Of a stretch of 64,000 bases of DNA, positions 57,519 through 64,000 are shown one piece after another. The notes beneath the pieces are model-generated. The model was not told the origin of the DNA. It was given only the letters and a program-made list of their open reading frames with translations, and did not search any database. The first letter of the stretch is position 1; every line of letters begins with the position of its first letter. A program made the position numbers and the translations under genes. The DNA is from Novosphingobium sp. JCM 18896 (lineage in GTDB: Bacteria > Pseudomonadota > Alphaproteobacteria > Sphingomonadales > Sphingomonadaceae). The stretch covers positions 434,001-498,000 of the forward strand of contig NZ_JAPCZF010000005.1 of assembly GCF_025938095.1 (NCBI RefSeq), written 5' to 3'.

Positions 57519-58185
57519 ACCAGTCGTCCGCATCACCGACCTCAAGCGCAGCTTCGCACAGGGCGGCGTGACGATCGACGTGCTGCGCGGGGTCGATCTG
57601 GCTGTGCAGCCGGGCGAGATCGTCGCGCTGCTCGGTCCTTCGGGCTCGGGCAAGTCGACCATGCTCCAGGCGATCGGTCTGCTCGAGGGCGGCTTCCAGG
57701 GCAAGATCGAGATCGCCGGCACCAATGCCACGGCGCTCGACGGTGACGCGCGGACCACGCTGCGCCGCGACCATCTGGGCTTCGTCTACCAGTTCCACCA
57801 CCTGCTGCCCGACTTCAACGCGATCGAGAACGTGCTGCTGCCGCAGCTCGTCGCCGGCCGTACGCACGAGGAAGCGACCGCTCGGGCGACCGAACTGCTC
57901 GTTGCGCTCGGGCTCGGCGCGCGGCTCGATCATCGGCCCAGCCAGCTCTCGGGTGGCGAGCAGCAGCGCGTCGCCGTGGCGCGCGCGCTGGCCAACAAGC
58001 CCGAGCTGGTCCTGGCCGACGAGCCCACGGGCAACCTCGACGAGGCGACCGCGGATCGCGTGTTCGGTGAGTTCCTCAAGCTCGTGCGGGGCGAGGGCTC
58101 TGCGGCGATCGTCGCGACGCACAACGAACGCCTGGCCCAGGCCATGGATCGCGTCGTGCGGCTTCACGACGGCAAGCTCGAATAG
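57511..58185 (+). CDS. lolD: LolD, ATPase of the lipoprotein release system
   Basis: A 224-residue ABC ATPase that powers lipoprotein release. Walker A is GPSGSGKST (near residue 45), the signature is LSGGEQQRVAVARAL, Walker B is LVLADEPTGNLD, and the LolD-specific FVYQFHHLLPDF loop is present. The ATG lies inside the permease gene, an 8-base overlap, which ensures balanced synthesis. Confidence 0.96.
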   Translation: MSEPVVRITDLKRSFAQGGVTIDVLRGVDLAVQPGEIVALLGPSGSGKSTMLQAIGLLEGGFQGKIEIAGTNATALDGDARTTLRRDHLGFVYQFHHLLPDFNAIENVLLPQLVAGRTHEEATARATELLVALGLGARLDHRPSQLSGGEQQRVAVARALANKPELVLADEPTGNLDEATADRVFGEFLKLVRGEGSAAIVATHNERLAQAMDRVVRLHDGKLE

Positions 58186-58273
58186 CGACTTTGCGCTGCA
58201 ACCTCCGTGCGGGAAAAGTGTTCACTAAGGATCACGCCGCGCGATAGGGCGGACACGGAGAAAGGAGCGAAAC

Positions 58274-58549
58274 ATGAGCAATCCCAGCACCTTCAAAGCC
58301 GAACCGAATGGTGCGTCGGGCCCGGACTGGGGGGATCACGCTTCGCTCCACCGCAGCAACGACGGTGGCGGCCTGCTCTCCGATCTCAAGGCCGTGCGCC
58401 ACGGTAGCCTGGCCGACCTGATCCGCTTCGTCGTCAATCTTCCCAGCGACGAGCAGGACCACTACGTCATCGAAAAGGCGGGCGATCATCGTCTGACCAT
58501 CGGCGAGATCCGCACCTTGTCGCGACGCGCCGATTTTCCCCGCGGATGA
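58274..58549 (+). CDS. Small hypothetical protein upstream of glutathione peroxidase
   Basis: A 91-residue protein that I do not recognise. The N-terminal 35 residues are polar and probably disordered (NPSTFKAEPNGASGPDWGDH). The rest, including SLADLIRFVVNLPSDEQDHYVIEKAGDHRLTI seen in parts, looks like a small folded helical domain. The ATG has AAGGAG six bases upstream. It ends ten bases before the glutathione peroxidase gene, so the two are co-transcribed. A GCAAC-N17-GTT sequence upstream (58197-58221) loosely resembles the alphaproteobacterial EcfG stress promoter, with mismatches. Confidence 0.75.
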   Translation: MSNPSTFKAEPNGASGPDWGDHASLHRSNDGGGLLSDLKAVRHGSLADLIRFVVNLPSDEQDHYVIEKAGDHRLTIGEIRTLSRRADFPRG

Positions 58550-58559
58550 AAGGACCTGA

Positions 58560-59048
58560 ATGACGCAGCCCCGCACGATCGCCGATTTCGACGCCACCCT
58601 GCCGAACGGCGAGCGTGTGAGCCTGGCCGACAAGGCCGGCAAGGTGCTGCTCATCGTCAACACCGCCAGCAAGTGCGGCTTCACGCCGCAATATGCGGGG
58701 CTCGAGGCGCTGTGGCGCCAGTACGGCGAGCGCGGTTTCGAGGTGATCGGCTTCCCCTGCAACCAGTTCGGTCACCAGGAACCCGGCAATGCGGACGAGA
58801 TCGCCAGCTTCTGCGACCTCAACTTCGGCGTGAGCTTTCCGCTGATGGCCAAGGTCGAGGTCAACGGTCCCGGCGCGACACCGCTCTACGACTGGCTCAA
58901 GGCCGAGGCGCCGGGTGTGCTGGGCACCAAGGGGATCAAGTGGAACTTCACCAAGTTCCTGATCGGCCGCGACGGCAAGGTCGTGCGGCGTTATGCGCCG
59001 ACCGACAAGCCCGAGAAGCTGGCGGCCGACATCGAGGCGCTGCTTTAG
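58560..59048 (+). CDS. Glutathione peroxidase
   Basis: A 162-residue thioredoxin-fold peroxidase that reduces organic hydroperoxides. The family motifs are NTASKCGFTPQYAGLE with the peroxidatic cysteine C39 (not selenocysteine), GFPCNQFGHQEPG and KWNFTKFLIGRDG with the catalytic Trp and Asn. Cysteine-type bacterial enzymes often use thioredoxin rather than glutathione. It is downstream of the 91-residue protein and is followed by a repeat element that probably ends its message. Confidence 0.95.
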   Translation: MTQPRTIADFDATLPNGERVSLADKAGKVLLIVNTASKCGFTPQYAGLEALWRQYGERGFEVIGFPCNQFGHQEPGNADEIASFCDLNFGVSFPLMAKVEVNGPGATPLYDWLKAEAPGVLGTKGIKWNFTKFLIGRDGKVVRRYAPTDKPEKLAADIEALL

Positions 59049-59054
59049 TCATTT

Positions 59055-59187
59055 GATCCTCCCCGGCACGGGGAGGGGGACCGCCAGCGAAGCTGGTGGT
59101 GGAGGGGGCTCTCGGCAAGCGCAGGCTTTGTTGGCTAGCCCCCTCCGTCAGCGCTGCGCGCTGCCACCTCCCCGTTCCGGAGAGGAT
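59055..59187. repeat. Branched inverted-repeat element, copy 3
   Basis: A 133-base element between two converging genes. It has GATCCTCCCC at the left and GAGAGGAT at the right, GGGGAGGGGGACCGCC with an AGCGAAGCT loop, GGAGGGGGCT paired with AGCCCCCTCC, and an AGCGC-TGC-GCGCT stem. It shares a 39-base identical block with copy 2 (46180 region). Confidence 0.82.
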
Positions 59188-59193
59188 TAGGGG

Positions 59194-60375
59194 TTACCCG
59201 ACCAGGTCCGCCAGATCGTCGTGGTCGATCGAGGAAACCGCCTGCTTGAGATCGTCGATCGAACCGGCGCTGCCTTCGGCCTCGATCATGAAGCGGTTGT
59301 TGACCGTCGTGCCGAACTTGCCTGAGTTGGTGGTCTTGTTCCAGCTTTCGCTCTGCATCTGGCCGTTGACCGAATAGGTCTTCTCGTAGCCGTTGGCGTC
59401 TTCCTTGCTCTGTTCGACGCCCATGGCAGCGCCCAGGCCCGAGAGCGCGCCAAGCGCCGACATGTCGGCGATCTTGAGCACGAAGCTCTTGTCGCCGGCG
59501 GTGTAGGTGCCCTGCGCGGTCGAGCCCATCGCCCCGGCCGAGACGCTTTCGGTGGCCGAGCGCTGGTAGGCGCCGATCGTCTCGGGCAGCAGGGCCTTCA
59601 TCCGGTCGGGCGCGATCGGCGGCGACTTGCCGTTGGCGGCGTCTTCCATCTGCTTGGTCGCCTGCTGGATCTTGTCGAGATCGACCGAACCGCCGCCGGG
59701 GATCGTGACCTTGCCCGAGACGTCGCCGTCGGACTGGGTGATCGCGCCGCCGCTGAGGCCGGCGAAGAGCAGAGTAATCGGCGCGACGATCAGCGACAGG
59801 ATGAAGCCGCCGACGATCGCGCAGAGGAAGGTCACCGCGGTATAGCCTGCGGCCTTGTCCTCGGGCACTTTCATCATCGGTCCGACGCCGACATAGAACA
59901 GGTAGAGCGTATAGAGCCCCAGGATCGAGAAGAAACCGATCGCCGGAATCAGCCCGAACACCTGAGAGAGCCAAGCCGCGGTCGATGCATAGACGACGAG
60001 CTTGAACGCGTTCAGGCGGTTGCTCTGCCCGTTGAATTTGGGAGCCAGGAAATCGGCGATGAAGGCCAGGACGAAGATCCCGGCGATTACGACGATATAC
60101 TGGATCAGCGCGCTGATGATCGAGCCGACCAGCGAGGGCCGGAACGAGACGCCGAAGGCGCCGTAGCCGAAGACCTGGCCGCCGATCAGCGAGGCGACCG
60201 GACCGATCGCGGCGAGGGGCAGGACGTAGCTTGTGAGGATGTCGCCCTGCGACGTGTTCTCGCGGCCGATCTTCGGCCATTCGTCCTTGGGCGTCAGGAT
60301 GATCGCCTTGGCGCGATCCACGAGCGATGGCGGCCTATCGACCCCCGACAAGTCGGCACCGGACAGATCGACCAT
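59194..60375 (-). CDS. YIP1-family membrane protein with C-terminal soluble domain
   Basis: A 393-residue protein. After a polar start (MVDLSGADLSGVDRPPSLVDRAKAI in parts, with TPKDEWPKI typical of the YIP1 group) come five or six helices over residues 45-225. The C-terminal 165 residues are hydrophilic, with GGGSVDLDKIQQATKQMED and repeated small residues, and probably lie outside the membrane. The role of bacterial YIP1 proteins is unknown. The ATG at 60375 follows GAGGGGAAG. A TGCAATTTTGCA palindrome (60423-60434) lies in the gap shared with dnaE. Confidence 0.82.
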   Translation of the reverse strand: MVDLSGADLSGVDRPPSLVDRAKAIILTPKDEWPKIGRENTSQGDILTSYVLPLAAIGPVASLIGGQVFGYGAFGVSFRPSLVGSIISALIQYIVVIAGIFVLAFIADFLAPKFNGQSNRLNAFKLVVYASTAAWLSQVFGLIPAIGFFSILGLYTLYLFYVGVGPMMKVPEDKAAGYTAVTFLCAIVGGFILSLIVAPITLLFAGLSGGAITQSDGDVSGKVTIPGGGSVDLDKIQQATKQMEDAANGKSPPIAPDRMKALLPETIGAYQRSATESVSAGAMGSTAQGTYTAGDKSFVLKIADMSALGALSGLGAAMGVEQSKEDANGYEKTYSVNGQMQSESWNKTTNSGKFGTTVNNRFMIEAEGSAGSIDDLKQAVSSIDHDDLADLVG

Positions 60376-60476
60376 AACCAGCTTCCCCTCACACCTCTCG
60401 GGCTCGGATAGGAGCATATCTGTGCAATTTTGCAAGCTTGCCCGCGACATTTCCCCAAGGACATGCAGCTCCGCGC

Positions 60477-60504
60477 TTGATACCGCGGGGGGCTAATCCC
60501 TAAT
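60477..60504 (+). promoter_or_regulatory. Putative promoter of dnaE
   Basis: TTGATA (60477-60482) and CCTAAT (60499-60504) are 16 bases apart, matching five and four of six consensus positions. The start would fall at about 60511, two or three bases before the ATG at 60514, so the message may be almost leaderless. Confidence 0.35.
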
Positions 60505-60513
60505 CTGAGGCCC

Positions 60514-63500
60514 ATGTCCTATGCGCCTTTCGTGCCCCTGCGGGTCTTCTCCAGCTATACGATGCTCGACGGGGCGATCGAGCCGAAGGCGATCGCCAAG
60601 CTGGCCAAGGAGCGGGGCTTTCCCGCGATCGCCATCGCCGATCGCAACGGGCTCTATGCCTCGACCGCTTTCGCCGGTGCCTGCAAGGACATGGGCGTGC
60701 AGCCGATCATCGGCACCTTCCTGGCCGTGGCGCGTCCGATCGACCTGCCCGGAGCCGGCGCGATCGATTGGCTGGCGCTCTATGCGCAGAACGAGACGGG
60801 CTGGGACAACCTCTGCCACCTGGTCAGCCGCGCGCACCTCGACCGGCCGGTCGAACTCGATCCGCATGTGCTACTGACCGACCTCGAAGGGCATAGCGAT
60901 GGCCTGATCGCGCTGACCGGCGCGGGCGAGGGCGCGCTGGCGAGGCTTCTGGCCGATAACAAGCCCGACGGTGCCGAAACCTATTGCGATCGGCTTCAGG
61001 CGCTGTTCGGCGATCGGCTCTATATCGAGATCGCCCGCCGCGGCGATCAGGTCGAGGATGCCTCCGAAGACGCGCTGATCGACCTCGCCTATGCGCGGAA
61101 CCTGCCGCTCGTCGCGACCAATCCTGCGCAGTTCGCCGAGCCGGGCTTCCACGCCGCGCACGACGCGGCGTTGTGCATCGCCAATTCGACCCATATCGAC
61201 GCGCCCGAACGGCCGCGCTCGAGCGGCGAATCCTGGGTCAAGCCCGTCGACCTGATGGCACAGGCCTTCGCCGATCTGCCCGAGGGCCTGGCCAACACGC
61301 TCGTCGTCGCACAGCGTTGCGCGGTCGCGCCGCCCAAGCGCAAGCCGATCCTGCCCAGCCTCGCCGGCGACAAGGAAGGCGAGGCGCGGGTCATGGCCGC
61401 GGATTCGCGCACCGGCCTGGTCGAGCGGCTCAAGCTCTACTATCCCGAAAGCGCCTGGGCCGAACTGCACGCGGCGCTGACCTGTCCGCCCGACGAGTTC
61501 GAGGGGCGCAGCTTCCCGACGCTCGAGGCCGAGGGGCTGTGGGAGGAAATCCAGGCCTACAAGACCCGCGTCGAGTTCGAGATTTCGATCATCAACCGCA
61601 TGGGCTTCGGCGGCTACTTCCTGATCGTTGCCGACTTCATCAAGTGGGCCAAGGACAACGGCATTCCGGTGGGCCCCGGCCGTGGTTCGGGCGCGGGCTC
61701 GGTCGTCGCCTGGGCGCTGACCATTACCGATCTCGATCCGCTCAAGCTCGGCCTGCTGTTCGAACGCTTCCTCAATCCCGAACGCGTCTCCATGCCGGAC
61801 TTCGACATCGACTTCTGCGAAACCCGTCGCGGCGAAGTGATCCGCTACGTCCAGCGCAAGTACGGGCACGATCACGTCGCGCAAATTATCACCTTCGGTA
61901 AGATGAAGGCGCGCGCCGTGCTGCGCGACTGCGGCCGCATCCTGCAGATGAGCTACGGCCAGGTCGACCGGCTCTGCAAGATGGTGCCCAACCATCCGAC
62001 CGACCCCTGGACCCTGCCGCGCGCGCTCAACGGCGCCGCCGACTTCAAGCGCGAGTATGACACCAACGATGAGGTCAAGCGCCTGATCGATCTGGCGGTT
62101 CAGCTCGAAGGCCTGCCGCGCAACTCTTCGACCCACGCGGCCGGCGTCGTCATCGGTGACCGCCCGCTGGCCAAGCTGGTTCCGCTCTACCGCGATCCGC
62201 GTTCGGACATGCCGGTCACCCAGTTCGACATGAAATATGTCGAGGACTCGGGCCTGGTGAAGTTCGACTTCCTCGGCCTCAAGACCCTGTCGGTGCTGCG
62301 CAAGGCGGTGGACCTGCTGCAGAAGCGTTCGATCACGATCGACCTGGCGACACTGCCGTGGGACGACGCCATGGTCTACGAACTGCTCCAGCGCGGCGAC
62401 ACGGTCGGCGTGTTCCAGCTCGAATCCGAAGGCATGCGGCGCACGCTGGCGGCGGTGAAGCCGACCAACTTCGGCGACATTATCGCGCTCGTCTCGCTCT
62501 ATCGTCCGGGTCCGATGGACAACATCCCGCTGTTCGGCCGGCGCAAGAACGGGCTCGAATCGATCGAGTATCCGCACGAGAAGCTCGCGGGCATCCTGTC
62601 CGAGACTTACGGCATCTTCGTCTACCAGGAACAGGTGATGCAGGCCGCGCAGATCCTCGCCGGCTACTCGCTCGGCGACGCCGACCTTCTGCGCCGCGCC
62701 ATGGGCAAGAAGATCCAGGCCGAGATGGACGCGCAGCGCCTGCGCTTCGTCGAAGGCTGCAAGACCGAGTCCGACATCGACGCGAAGAAGGCCAACGAAC
62801 TGTTCGACTTGATCGACAAGTTCGCCGGCTACGGCTTCAACAAGTCGCACGCCGCCGCCTATGCGCTGCTCGCCTATCACACCGCCTGGCTGAAGACGCA
62901 TTACCCGCACGAGTTCTATGCCGCGGCGATGTGCTTCGACATGCATCAGTCGGAAAAGCTGGCGATCTTCGTCGACGACATGCGCCGCGCGGGCCTGGCG
63001 ATCGAGGGGCCCGACATGAACCGGTCCGAGGCTGAGTTCACCGTCGAGCAGACCGACGAGTCCTATGCCGTTCGCTATGCGCTCGCCGGTATTCGCAACG
63101 TCGGCGAGAAGGCGATGGAGCAGATCGTCGAGGAGCGCGAGGCGAACGGCAAGTTCACCAGCATGGATGACCTGTTCCGCCGCGCGCCGGCGGGCTCGAT
63201 GAACCGCCGCCAGCTCGAAGGCCTGGCCGCGGCCGGCGCTTTCGACAGCCTTGAGCCTAATCGCGCCAAGATCATGGCCAACGCCGACACCCTGCTGATG
63301 GAGGCCGACCGTTCGGCGCGCGAACGCGTCAGCGACCAGCACAGCCTGCTCGGCGATCACACCGAACAGGCGCTGCGCATGGTCGAGGCCGAGCCCTGGT
63401 CGCGCTCCGACCAGATGGCCAAGGAGCGCGAGAACTTCGGCTTCTACTTCGCCGCGCACCCGGTCGAGCAGTACCGCGCGATCGCCTCGGCCAACGGCGC

Positions 63501-64000
63501 ACGAAGCCACGCCAGCCTGATGTCGGGCGGCGTGGCGGCCGGTCGCCTGCAGGCGACGATGGCGGCCATGGTCGAAGGCGCGAGCAAGGGGCGCACGCGC
63601 AAGGGCGCGGAGTTCGTGCGCTGCGACTTCTCGGACAACACCGGCCAGTTCTCCTCGGCCTGCTTCGAGGAGTCGATGGTCGAGAACTTTGTGAAATGGG
63701 GCCGCGAGGGCACCTGCGTGCTGCTCACCGTCGAACTCGACAGCCCGAGCCCCGACGAGCCGCCGCGGATCACGGTCCGCGGCGCGCGGCCACTGTCCGA
63801 AGTGCGCGACGCCGCGAAGATGGTGCTGTCGCTCGACATCTCGGGGATCGACGCGGTGCAGGAACTGGCGATGATGCTCGTCACCGGCGCGCCGGGCCGC
63901 GGCGAGGTCCGCGCGGCGCTGCACGTCGGCGATGACACGGTGAAGAAGGTGCGCCTGGGCCGCGATTTCGTGCTCGATGGCGAACTCGTCGACCGCATCG
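60514..64000 (+). CDS. dnaE: DNA polymerase III alpha subunit DnaE (3' end outside the window)
   Basis: The catalytic subunit of the replicative polymerase; 1162 codons are visible and probably only a few residues are missing. Domains in order: a PHP domain (residues 1 to about 270); palm, thumb and fingers with the catalytic motifs GPGRGSGAGSVVAWAL and PDFDIDFCETRR (the Asp pair); GFNKSHAAAYALLAYHTAWLK in the fingers; a helix-hairpin-helix region near residue 855 (LAGIRNVGEKAMEQI); and the OB/C-terminal part. In the PHP domain the two N-terminal histidines of E. coli DnaE (H8, H12) are P8 and F12, so the metal site is degenerate. The ATG at 60514 has no good ribosome site. Confidence 0.96.
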   Translation, partial: MSYAPFVPLRVFSSYTMLDGAIEPKAIAKLAKERGFPAIAIADRNGLYASTAFAGACKDMGVQPIIGTFLAVARPIDLPGAGAIDWLALYAQNETGWDNLCHLVSRAHLDRPVELDPHVLLTDLEGHSDGLIALTGAGEGALARLLADNKPDGAETYCDRLQALFGDRLYIEIARRGDQVEDASEDALIDLAYARNLPLVATNPAQFAEPGFHAAHDAALCIANSTHIDAPERPRSSGESWVKPVDLMAQAFADLPEGLANTLVVAQRCAVAPPKRKPILPSLAGDKEGEARVMAADSRTGLVERLKLYYPESAWAELHAALTCPPDEFEGRSFPTLEAEGLWEEIQAYKTRVEFEISIINRMGFGGYFLIVADFIKWAKDNGIPVGPGRGSGAGSVVAWALTITDLDPLKLGLLFERFLNPERVSMPDFDIDFCETRRGEVIRYVQRKYGHDHVAQIITFGKMKARAVLRDCGRILQMSYGQVDRLCKMVPNHPTDPWTLPRALNGAADFKREYDTNDEVKRLIDLAVQLEGLPRNSSTHAAGVVIGDRPLAKLVPLYRDPRSDMPVTQFDMKYVEDSGLVKFDFLGLKTLSVLRKAVDLLQKRSITIDLATLPWDDAMVYELLQRGDTVGVFQLESEGMRRTLAAVKPTNFGDIIALVSLYRPGPMDNIPLFGRRKNGLESIEYPHEKLAGILSETYGIFVYQEQVMQAAQILAGYSLGDADLLRRAMGKKIQAEMDAQRLRFVEGCKTESDIDAKKANELFDLIDKFAGYGFNKSHAAAYALLAYHTAWLKTHYPHEFYAAAMCFDMHQSEKLAIFVDDMRRAGLAIEGPDMNRSEAEFTVEQTDESYAVRYALAGIRNVGEKAMEQIVEEREANGKFTSMDDLFRRAPAGSMNRRQLEGLAAAGAFDSLEPNRAKIMANADTLLMEADRSARERVSDQHSLLGDHTEQALRMVEAEPWSRSDQMAKERENFGFYFAAHPVEQYRAIASANGARSHASLMSGGVAAGRLQATMAAMVEGASKGRTRKGAEFVRCDFSDNTGQFSSACFEESMVENFVKWGREGTCVLLTVELDSPSPDEPPRITVRGARPLSEVRDAAKMVLSLDISGIDAVQELAMMLVTGAPGRGEVRAALHVGDDTVKKVRLGRDFVLDGELVDRI

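Noticed and set aside
60871..63924. A 1017-codon minus-strand frame opposite dnaE
   Set aside because: Pure shadow of the conserved DnaE coding frame, rich in Arg, His, Val and Leu, with no recognisable domain.
1..64000. tRNA or rRNA genes, CRISPR arrays, insertion sequences and prophage genes
   Set aside because: No cloverleaf with a GTTCRAR-type T arm, no regularly spaced direct repeats, and no transposase, integrase or phage structural motif was seen in any frame read.

Overview
The window is high-G+C DNA from an alphaproteobacterium, most likely of the family Sphingomonadaceae (Novosphingobium/Sphingobium-like). This is inferred from several traits: two TonB-dependent receptors beside MFS, TauD and SDR genes; the gene order bamD-recN-ligA; a GTTC-N7-GTTC-type LexA box at recN; a KorAB 2-oxoacid:ferredoxin oxidoreductase in an otherwise aerobic gene set; and the sphingomonad-like repeats in the intergenic gaps. 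I call 57 intact or window-truncated protein genes and one decayed gene. No rRNA, tRNA, insertion sequence, CRISPR array or replication origin was seen.

Positions 1-17 kb look like an accessory catabolic region. A TonB-dependent receptor (2475-5024) is flanked by two pairs of MFS carriers, each pair joined by a TGATG overlap. Then come a TetR regulator, three tandem TauD/TfdA-type 2-oxoglutarate dioxygenases, an SDR, a stand-alone molybdopterin oxidoreductase divergent from a second TetR, and a kinase-fold protein with an altered catalytic motif. Together they suggest outer-membrane uptake, inner-membrane transport and oxidative attack on small organic acids or related molecules. The substrate cannot be read from the sequence.

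Positions 17-23 kb are a housekeeping and DNA-repair block: bamD, an Rrf2 regulator, recN, a 2OG-Fe(II) oxygenase whose start overlaps the recN stop, and ligA. Positions 23-29 kb hold HxlR/SDR/sterol-desaturase-like genes, a second TonB receptor and prmA. Positions 29-32 kb hold sdhCDA without sdhB, closed by a strong terminator. Positions 32-43 kb carry a compact subtilase, an Old-Yellow-Enzyme-type oxidoreductase, creD, an FMN-dependent 2-hydroxy-acid oxidase, a YpfJ-type metalloprotein, a 3-hydroxybutyrate dehydrogenase and an M28 peptidase.

Positions 43-64 kb are mostly core genes: guaB, an RsmB-like methyltransferase, a TPR protein, rppH, korAB, a PAP2 phosphatase, a YdjM-type protein coupled to photolyase, PilZ, an SDR with purF, lolCE-lolD, glutathione peroxidase, a YIP1-type membrane protein, and dnaE running off the right edge.

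The most unusual structure is in the intergenic DNA. Several families of large inverted repeats fill the gaps, especially where genes converge. A roughly 70-bp composite unit appears twice as an inverted pair: once empty (42.6-42.8 kb) and once enclosing a DUF559 (Vsr-fold) nuclease gene broken by an in-frame TGA (12.4-12.9 kb). A second family of 133-163 bp branched elements occupies three convergent gene junctions. These repeats, the paired MFS/TauD expansions and several operator-like palindromes are the main items worth follow-up.
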